DNA of 64,000 nucleotides from Selenomonas sp. AB3002 (GTDB lineage Bacteria; Bacillota; Negativicutes; Selenomonadales; Selenomonadaceae). A program made the position numbers and the translations under genes. The DNA lies in the NCBI RefSeq assembly GCF_000702545.1, contig NZ_JNIO01000008.1, positions 930,001-994,000 of the forward strand. The letters run 5' to 3'. Shown here piece by piece: positions 59,472 to 64,000 of the stretch; position 1 is the first letter of the stretch, and each line of letters starts with the position of its first letter. Below the pieces are notes generated by a model. The model did no database searches and was not told where the DNA came from. It was given only the letters and a program-made list of their open reading frames with translations.

Positions 59472-59696
59472 TTAATTATAAGCCCGATAATGCGGGTTTG
59501 TATGACAGCAATAAATCCGAAAACTTTCTAGTTCTGATTCTTCCTCACGTGCGATATATTCCTGCCATTCTTCGGGCGTTCTGTCGTAATATTTCCAGCC
59601 CCACACCTTAATCATATACGGGTCAATCTCAATGTTAAATTCTGCACACCTTTTTTTAATCTGCTCTTTTTCCTCCTCTGTGTATGCTTTAATCAT
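59472..59696 (-). CDS. Hypothetical phage protein
   Basis: 74 residues, unknown. Charged helix at the N-terminus (YTEEEKEQIKKRCAEFNIEI) then DRTPEEWQEYIAREEESELE. Good ribosome site (AAGGGGGTG). Operon member. Confidence 0.6.
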   Translation of the reverse strand: MIKAYTEEEKEQIKKRCAEFNIEIDPYMIKVWGWKYYDRTPEEWQEYIAREEESELESFRIYCCHTNPHYRAYN

Positions 59697-59708
59697 ATTC
59701 GCACCCCC

Positions 59709-59936
59709 TTAATTAAGGCTGTGAGTTAATCGGGCTTCAATCCAAATTGCATTAACTTCGTGCCATAAATCCAGCCCCGAAAAATTGCTAAAAACATCGT
59801 TCAGCAGTTCCGTTAAATGTTCATCTAAAGCCATTTTTTCCCTGCTGTTTCTTATCGCCCCATAGCCATTACGGACAAAATTTTTATCCGTCATGGAATA
59901 CGAGACATCATTATGCGTTATGGTTGCTTTCCTCAT
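59709..59936 (-). CDS. Small phage protein, paralogue of the gene at 57.5 kb
   Basis: 75 residues, starting MRKATITHNDVSYSMTDK at the ATG after GAGGGGGGC. It shares with the product at 57493-57717 the NDV motif, K-x-F-x-R, the L-x-E-x-L and the C-terminal LD-x-W...IW. The two are distant tandem duplicates within one operon. Function unknown. Confidence 0.65.
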   Translation of the reverse strand: MRKATITHNDVSYSMTDKNFVRNGYGAIRNSREKMALDEHLTELLNDVFSNFSGLDLWHEVNAIWIEARLTHSLN

Positions 59937-60047
59937 GTGTGCCCCCCTCAACTATTAAAAAATCCTTACAAGTTCGTTTCGCTGTCCGCCACATCCTCCG
60001 CCCTTTACCCTCGGGTCGAGCCGTGTTTGCTTTGTGTATGCCCTGGG

Positions 60048-60102
60048 GGTTAATCCCTCCATTATCGCTCCTTCCGAGGAAGGAGCGACTTGCAAGAATT
60101 AA
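60048..60102 (-). repeat. Two-box hairpin element, copy 1
   Basis: GGTTAATCCCTCCAT and TTGCAAG-N-ATTAA flank a perfect hairpin (TCGCTCCTTCC/GGAAGGAGCGA). The same two boxes flank an unrelated hairpin at 60706-60760. Both lie directly after a coding region on the minus strand. They are candidate mRNA processing or stability elements. Confidence 0.7.
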
Positions 60103-60106
60103 CGTG

Positions 60107-60439
60107 TTACTTCACGTACCAATCACATTCCAATTCTTCCCACGGCGTTACCTCTCTAACCTTGATTTTCCACGCCACCACACGCCAGTTATCGTCCTCA
60201 GATTTAGTAATTTTAGTTGCAATCCCGAAGCCGTTGAAATTGTCTACTTCGGTTCGTGTCCCGTCTTTGTTGTAGCTGTGCTCGCCTTTCCACGCCTTCA
60301 AATACTCCGTCAATCCTTTTCGTGCCTCCTCAATGTTGTCGTATGTCCATTTAGTCTCCATCGACCAACGGACATTAGTCCATAAGTGTTTTTCACACTG
60401 AAATTTGTGTTGCGCCAACACTAAGTATTCTTTCATCAT
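60107..60439 (-). CDS. Hypothetical phage protein
   Basis: 110 residues, unknown. Rich in Trp and charged residues, beta-strand-like throughout (EYLVLAQHKFQCEKHLWTNV, WRVVAWKIKVREVTPWEELE). AAAGGGGGC ribosome site. A hairpin element follows directly. Confidence 0.65.
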   Translation of the reverse strand: MMKEYLVLAQHKFQCEKHLWTNVRWSMETKWTYDNIEEARKGLTEYLKAWKGEHSYNKDGTRTEVDNFNGFGIATKITKSEDDNWRVVAWKIKVREVTPWEELECDWYVK

Positions 60440-60460
60440 TTACGCCCCCTTTTACATTCT

Positions 60461-60664
60461 TTAATATTTCCAGTCCTCGGGGTAATACTCAACCCCGAGC
60501 CTTTCGCAAAGCTCCCGTGTAATAATTCCTTCCGCTCTGGCTGTTGATTTTGTTAAGCCGCGGCGGGTGTTGCATTCGAATATGGATGTAATTGTAATGC
60601 TCTGGAATTGTCTCAGCAGGTCTTTATTGCTCAGTTCTTTAACTTCCTGCCTTGATACTGCCAT
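60461..60664 (-). CDS. Small phage protein
   Basis: 67 residues, unknown; helical (VKELSNKDLLRQFQSITITS and TARAEGIITRELCERLGVEY). Similar small helical proteins occur in Firmicute phage accessory regions. Ribosome site AAGGGGGC. Confidence 0.6.
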   Translation of the reverse strand: MAVSRQEVKELSNKDLLRQFQSITITSIFECNTRRGLTKSTARAEGIITRELCERLGVEYYPEDWKY

Positions 60665-60705
60665 GATGTGCGCCCCCTTATGTAGTTATCAAGAATCATT
60701 TTAGA

Positions 60706-60760
60706 GGTTAATCCCTCCATGATGCCCGTTTAGAAATAAACGGGCATTTGCAAGGATTAA
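60706..60760 (-). repeat. Two-box hairpin element, copy 2
   Basis: GGTTAATCCCTCCAT and TTGCAAG-N-ATTAA flank a perfect hairpin (GATGCCCGTTTA/TAAACGGGCAT region). The stem sequence differs completely from copy 1, while the boxes are the same. Confidence 0.7.
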
Positions 60761-60763
60761 ATT

Positions 60764-61129
60764 TTATTCTGTAATTATCCCGTGATTGACAAGTAGCGCG
60801 GTGTCGCAACCCCAACAAACTTTTTGCCCTTCTTTTTCGAGTGCCCTGCACCGCTTATAATTTTTTTGCTCCAAATCCACGTTAAATTCGAATAAATATT
60901 CCTGATAAATATTTTTTGTGGCTTCGGTGTTCGGTAACATTTGATAACGGTCTGCAATATTCGAACAATATCTGACCGTTGCACATTTCCGCCCTTTGCT
61001 ATTTACATATAGCTTTTCGACGATGCCTGCTCGGAACATCCAGCCATTCCAGCCGCTCCGTGATGGTTCAAACTGATACCACGGGAATTGAATTACGCTT
61101 CCGACCTGGATTTTTTTGGCTTTCCTCAT
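60764..61129 (-). CDS. Hypothetical phage protein, first gene of the accessory operon
   Basis: 121 residues, unknown. A beta-rich N-terminus (KIQVGSVIQFPWYQFEPSRS) suggests a small barrel; a helical part and a C-x-x-C pair (VCWGCD) close to the C-terminus could bind a metal. It is the first gene after a consensus promoter with an overlapping palindrome. Confidence 0.65.
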   Translation of the reverse strand: MRKAKKIQVGSVIQFPWYQFEPSRSGWNGWMFRAGIVEKLYVNSKGRKCATVRYCSNIADRYQMLPNTEATKNIYQEYLFEFNVDLEQKNYKRCRALEKEGQKVCWGCDTALLVNHGIITE

Positions 61130-61200
61130 GTTGTCGCCCTCCCTATGTAGTTGTCATTGAGCCTTTTTGTTTTTGTGTTGTGTTCCCCTTGTCTAATTAG

Positions 61201-61236
61201 AGTATATAGCATACCCCATACGTTGTCAATGGGGTA
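61201..61236 (-). promoter_or_regulatory. Strong promoter with overlapping operator for the phage accessory operon
   Basis: On the minus strand TTGACA and TATACT with a 17-base spacer, nearly consensus. The inverted repeat TACCCCAT-N9-ATGGGGTA (61212-61236) covers the -35 box and spacer, as expected of a repressor site. Confidence 0.8.
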
Positions 61237-61333
61237 CGCCCTATATTTTTATGTATACCGCAAAACACATATCAATTACAATGTCCACGCATGGCGCACA
61301 CCTGTCCGCATTACTTATAATAGTAGGAAACCA

Positions 61334-61365
61334 CAAAAAAAGGCCGTGGCTACTACTGCCACGGC
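61334..61365 (-). terminator. Terminator 2 of the lysis region
   Basis: On the minus strand GCCGTGGC and GCCACGGC arms are followed by a T-run of seven. Confidence 0.88.
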
Positions 61366-61402
61366 TATTCAAAAGTAAATCTATAAGCATCTATCATTAT
61401 AG

Positions 61403-61432
61403 CAAAAAAGGGCGCATCGTCAAAACGCCCCT
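61403..61432 (-). terminator. Terminator 1 of the lysis region
   Basis: On the minus strand GGGCG and CGCCC arms are followed by six Ts. Together with the next hairpin it insulates the lysis transcript from the accessory operon. Confidence 0.75.
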
Positions 61433-61480
61433 TTGCTGTCGTAACTAAAGGCTATAGCTCCTCAAGCAATAATTATTGTC

Positions 61481-61768
61481 TCACTTGTCGCCAGTATTAG
61501 CAACCGCCTTTGTCAAAAATTTATCAATGAGCCATAGGCCACCCTCGACCGCGAACGGAATCACAATCAAGTCGCGGATTTTCGTCCAGCCAGATTCTTT
61601 TTCCGCCTGCTCCCGCACCTGGGCGATAAACTTATCTGCATACGGACGGACGACTGGCAGAACAATTTCCGACAGCCAAAGGACGAAATCTTGCTTTGTT
61701 TTTTCCGTGACGGTTTCGACGTCAATGTGCTTTATGACCGCATCCCTAATTTCAACCCATTTTGACAT
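61481..61768 (-). CDS. Hypothetical phage protein after the endolysin
   Basis: 95 residues, amphipathic helices throughout (EIRDAVIKHIDVETVTEKTK, LWLSEIVLPVVRPYADKFIA, IVIPFAVEGGLWLIDKFLTK). A weakly hydrophobic C-terminal helix suggests membrane association, so a lysis-related role is possible. It has its own short upstream region of tandem repeats and is followed by two terminators. Confidence 0.6.
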   Translation of the reverse strand: MSKWVEIRDAVIKHIDVETVTEKTKQDFVLWLSEIVLPVVRPYADKFIAQVREQAEKESGWTKIRDLIVIPFAVEGGLWLIDKFLTKAVANTGDK

Positions 61769-61937
61769 TATACACGCCCCCCTTTATCTAATTTATCTAA
61801 CTAAATAGATAAAATATAGATAGTTTTAGATAGTTTTTGCAAGTTGCAGGCAAGTTAAAATGCCCGCATAAATACTGGATTTGCGTCATATATGGCGCAC
61901 CAATGTGCCAAAAATGCAAGTTATTTTCGCATGATTT

Positions 61938-61971
61938 AACTCGATTTTAACACGATTTTAACACGATTTAA
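61938..61971. repeat. Three tandem 11-base repeats
   Basis: Three consecutive copies of AA[C]ACGATTTT-type units (the first with a T for A) in the AT-rich gap between the endolysin and the next gene. They may be protein binding sites or a slippage product. Confidence 0.6.
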
Positions 61972-61994
61972 CACACGCAAAAAATGCGTTTGCG

Positions 61995-62570
61995 TTAAAT
62001 GTCGAGATACAAAACATCGCCATCAAACGCCTTCCCGCCGATATTCAACGAATCGGTAAACTGCCACATATACCCCTTTATATCGTCACACTGCCCCCAC
62101 TGTGCATTCCACACCGCGCACCCCAAAGACCGCCAATCAATATAGTTCTCGAACCAGGACAGGGACGCATATACGCCGCAATCCAGCGGTTTTATTTCGT
62201 CAAGAAACGCCCTGCATATAGCGGTTACATTTTCGCGGGAGAAGTCAAAACCGTGGGCTTTTTTATATCCGTCCGCATCTTCCATATCGAACCATACAGG
62301 CAATTCTAAAAGCACGCCCGCTTCATCAATGGCCTGTTTGCAGTTCCGCGCTTCCTGCTGTGCCTGCTCGGGATTAAGCGCATACGAATAATGATACGCG
62401 CCACACAGCAAGCCCATGTCGTGCGCCCCGTTGACATTACGCACAAAATCTTCATCTATCGCGTAACGCCCGTAAGAACTCCGCACAATCGCGAATTTCA
62501 TGCCTGCATCTGCAACCGCTTCCCAATCTACACGACCGTTGTTTTCGCTTACGTCAATGCCATTTGTCAT
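61995..62570 (-). CDS. GH25 endolysin (lysozyme)
   Basis: A 191-residue phage muramidase of glycoside hydrolase family 25. The barrel shows GIDVSENNGRVDWEAV with the first Asp, FAIVRSSYG, GAYHYSYALNPEQAQQEA, the catalytic pair in PVWFDMEDADG, CGVYASLSWFENYID, MWQFTD and FDGDVLYLD. It has no cell-wall-binding domain and no signal peptide, so it depends on a holin for release. Its ATG overlaps the upstream stop by four bases. Confidence 0.94.
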   Translation of the reverse strand: MTNGIDVSENNGRVDWEAVADAGMKFAIVRSSYGRYAIDEDFVRNVNGAHDMGLLCGAYHYSYALNPEQAQQEARNCKQAIDEAGVLLELPVWFDMEDADGYKKAHGFDFSRENVTAICRAFLDEIKPLDCGVYASLSWFENYIDWRSLGCAVWNAQWGQCDDIKGYMWQFTDSLNIGGKAFDGDVLYLDI

Positions 62571-62731
62571 AATTTAGCCCCCTTTTTGTGCTCGACAATC
62601 ATTTCATCTTCATCATTAAACCAGAGACGGAAATTATTCGTTTCCGCCCCTGGATAAAACCCCATCACACGCATTCTGCGTTCGAATGTTGTATGTCCCA
62701 AATTCCGAAGTTTATCCCACAGTTTTCGCAT
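62567..62731 (-). CDS. Small phage protein upstream of the endolysin
   Basis: 54 residues, too short for the usual cut-off. It starts MRKLWDKLRNLGHTTFERRM and ends EMIVEHKKGAKL. Its stop overlaps the endolysin ATG (ATGA), which supports expression. Small basic/acidic protein, function unknown. Confidence 0.7.
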   Translation of the reverse strand: MRKLWDKLRNLGHTTFERRMRVMGFYPGAETNNFRLWFNDEDEMIVEHKKGAKL

Positions 62732-62733
62732 CC

Positions 62734-62889
62734 CTATTTCCCCTCTTTCCCCTCCGTATGCCGCTGTAGATACCCGAGCAAACCGCCCGCCAGGAATGTC
62801 TGTAGGTCTTTATCGCTCCCCATAATTATCGCGCCAAAAAACGCCACCAAGACGCCCATGGCTATAATCTTATCTGTGCTCCATGCCAT
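62734..62889 (-). CDS. Holin-like small membrane protein
   Basis: 51 residues with one strong membrane segment (IIAMGVLVAFFGAIIMG), a second amphipathic segment (LQTFLAGGLLGYL) and a charged C-terminus (RHTEGKEGK). The size, charge pattern and place two genes ahead of the endolysin fit a holin. GGAGGG lies eight bases before the ATG; it overlaps the preceding gene by 20 bases. Confidence 0.65.
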   Translation of the reverse strand: MAWSTDKIIAMGVLVAFFGAIIMGSDKDLQTFLAGGLLGYLQRHTEGKEGK

Positions 62890-63148
62890 CGACTTTTCCC
62901 TCCAATCGTTCGAGCCTGGAATGGTCTGAACGGGTTCGTTGGTCTAATTCTGCGACCCGCAATTCCAGTTCGTGTCGTCTATCTTCGGCGGTTAATAATT
63001 CCATGCGCAAATCCTTAATAGCATCATTCAAATTTTTGATTGATGTATTAAGCGGCTTTAAAATCGAATATGAAAAAATGCCCCATACGAAACCTAATAA
63101 GAGCGTTACCGATACTGCGTTCTGCAAGATTATTTCCACGTCTATCAC
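62870..63148 (-). CDS. Membrane-anchored coiled-coil phage protein, holin/antiholin-like
   Basis: 92 residues with an N-terminal membrane helix (AVSVTLLLGFVWGIFSYSIL) and a long coiled coil (NDAIKDLRMELLTAEDRRHE, ELRVAELDQRTRSDHSRLER). The layout resembles XhlA-type lysis accessory proteins with the membrane part at the other end. GTG start after AGGGGGT. It overlaps the structural gene upstream by 101 bases. Confidence 0.65.
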   Translation of the reverse strand: MIDVEIILQNAVSVTLLLGFVWGIFSYSILKPLNTSIKNLNDAIKDLRMELLTAEDRRHELELRVAELDQRTRSDHSRLERLEGKVDGMEHR

Positions 63149-64000
63149 CCGTTACCCCCTGTGCAGAGGACTTTTTATCTTTTGAGAGTTTCCCTGACCT
63201 CACATCTGCAATTAGGTCATTGATATTTTTTATATTATGTGTTGCACGGCGCAGGTTTTTTACGTATTCAAAATTGATATTAAAGCAGTATCTCTTTAAC
63301 TCCGTTTCCTGGTCTGTTGGTGATGGCTCGTCGGGGTTAATCGCCTTGTTGTCAATCAAGACGCATCCGTAAGGAAAGACGGAATAAACCCACCGATTGT
63401 CGTTAATCTCCCAGAACGCAAGCCGCCCAAAATAAGAAGTCGCGCCCGTGGTTAATTGTGCAAAACCAGATTCGACACTTTCGCAAAATGTATATTTACT
63501 TTCATACGCCCAAAGGCCGATTTGATGCTCAGATTTAATTTCGGCGTTCCCCGTCCAAAGTCTTTCGCGGCGATAACTTCTCACTGCGCCCTCTGTCATA
63601 ACGCTTTTGTCGGGGTTTGTTGTTTCGAGATAACCGCATACATCGGGGTCGATTAAATACTGGATTCTTCGTCCGTTCGCTACTCCCGAAAATGTTCTCC
63701 TAAAATCGGTCATTATTGAGCAATTGTCGGGACAGTTTATCCGCACGACGGGGAACTCTTTTTCGTTTATTTCTGTTACTTCTGCTCCCTGCGCATTCGT
63801 CCATTCTCGCTTCGATATCCCGTTATTTGTGTTTTTATTTACGACTAGCCAGTGTTGCAAAATCTCTATTGCTCCCGTAGATTTTACCCGCAAAACATAA
63901 CACACAATAGGGCAATAAACATGATAATATGACGAAACATCTTTGTATTCTCCTTCGTCCCTATCATATTCCTGGTCGATGGTATGCGGAGAACAAACAC
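63048..64000 (-). CDS. Phage structural-type protein of unknown role (5' end outside window)
   Basis: The minus-strand frame is open from the window edge to a stop at 63048, so at least 316 codons; it does not need to start at the GTG near 63905. It is beta-rich with many aromatic residues (YLIDPDVCGYLETTNPDKS, RLAFWEINDNRWVYSVFPYG). The C-terminal part is helical and then basic. Position just upstream of the lysis genes suggests a tail or baseplate component. The end overlaps the next gene unusually far (101 bases). Confidence 0.6.
   Translation of the reverse strand, partial: VCSPHTIDQEYDRDEGEYKDVSSYYHVYCPIVCYVLRVKSTGAIEILQHWLVVNKNTNNGISKREWTNAQGAEVTEINEKEFPVVRINCPDNCSIMTDFRRTFSGVANGRRIQYLIDPDVCGYLETTNPDKSVMTEGAVRSYRRERLWTGNAEIKSEHQIGLWAYESKYTFCESVESGFAQLTTGATSYFGRLAFWEINDNRWVYSVFPYGCVLIDNKAINPDEPSPTDQETELKRYCFNINFEYVKNLRRATHNIKNINDLIADVRSGKLSKDKKSSAQGVTGDRRGNNLAERSIGNALIRFRMGHFFIFDFKAA

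Larger units (their letters stand above)
57491..64000. mobile_element. Late end of a prophage or phage-derived element (right end outside window)
   Basis: From the pilB junction to the window end all genes are short, tightly packed and on the minus strand, with G-rich ribosome sites (GGGGGC type). A GH25 endolysin, holin candidates and a large unassigned structural-type gene identify the late region. No integrase, terminase, portal or tail tape gene lies in the window, and no attachment-site repeat could be tested because the other end is not visible. Confidence 0.75.

Overview
The window reads as the chromosome of a low-GC-lineage Firmicute with a fairly GC-rich genome, most likely a member of the Negativicutes such as Selenomonas or a relative. 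This is an inference from PolC, SepF, TypA and the rpsB-tsf-pyrH-frr-uppS-cdsA order; no rRNA or marker search was possible. Most housekeeping genes lie on the minus strand. No tRNA, rRNA or CRISPR array was seen.

Region 1 (1-30.3 kb) is core chromosome. It holds translation and cell-envelope genes (cdsA, uppS, a 2[4Fe-4S] ferredoxin, frr, pyrH, tsf, rpsB), a cytosolic hybrid histidine kinase, a YjiH-type transporter, rarA, a DEAD-box helicase coupled to map, a polysaccharide deacetylase, pepD, sepF, typA, surE, polC, asd-dapB, ybaK, nadE and the type IV pilus genes pilC-pilT. Intrinsic terminators between units are clear. The PolC appears to lack the embedded proofreading exonuclease.

Region 2 (30.4-55.5 kb) is an accessory island with patchy base composition and many gene relics. 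It carries a RelB/RelE-type toxin-antitoxin pair, a NERD-helicase, a very AT-rich cassette at 33.1-36.4 kb, a TerY-P-type signalling operon (kinase, vWA, PP2C and partners), an IS30 element, and a loose set of stress or defence-like genes: a TerD-like protein, PcfJ, an HTH protein, an Rpn nuclease, a HAD phosphatase, a Sel1/HPr-like protein, a macro-domain protein and DUF1653. Relics include an HNH endonuclease, an FtsZ piece, a second PcfJ and duplicated fragments of a macro-domain gene. A palindrome built on GGTTGCCTGCCAGGCAACC recurs between these genes.

The most novel element is the AT-rich cassette. A radical SAM/SPASM peptide maturase is followed by five tandem peptide genes of 24-28 codons, none long enough for routine gene calling. 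Each has its own ribosome binding site and ends in a C-x-F-x-[F/I] motif. A hairpin, a DUF4097-like protein and a methyltransferase follow. This looks like an undescribed ribosomally synthesised, post-translationally modified peptide (RiPP) cluster.

Region 3 (55.5-57.48 kb) is a sliver of chromosome: a 3'-truncated amino-acid ABC permease, a membrane coiled-coil protein and the C-terminal half of pilB. Region 4 (57.49-64 kb) is the late end of a prophage or other phage-derived element. It has a lysis module (GH25 lysozyme, holin candidates) and, behind tandem terminators, a separately promoted and probably repressed operon of about a dozen small unknown genes. The junction falls inside the Walker A codons of pilB, so the phage would have inactivated the pilus assembly ATPase, unless the join is an assembly chimera.
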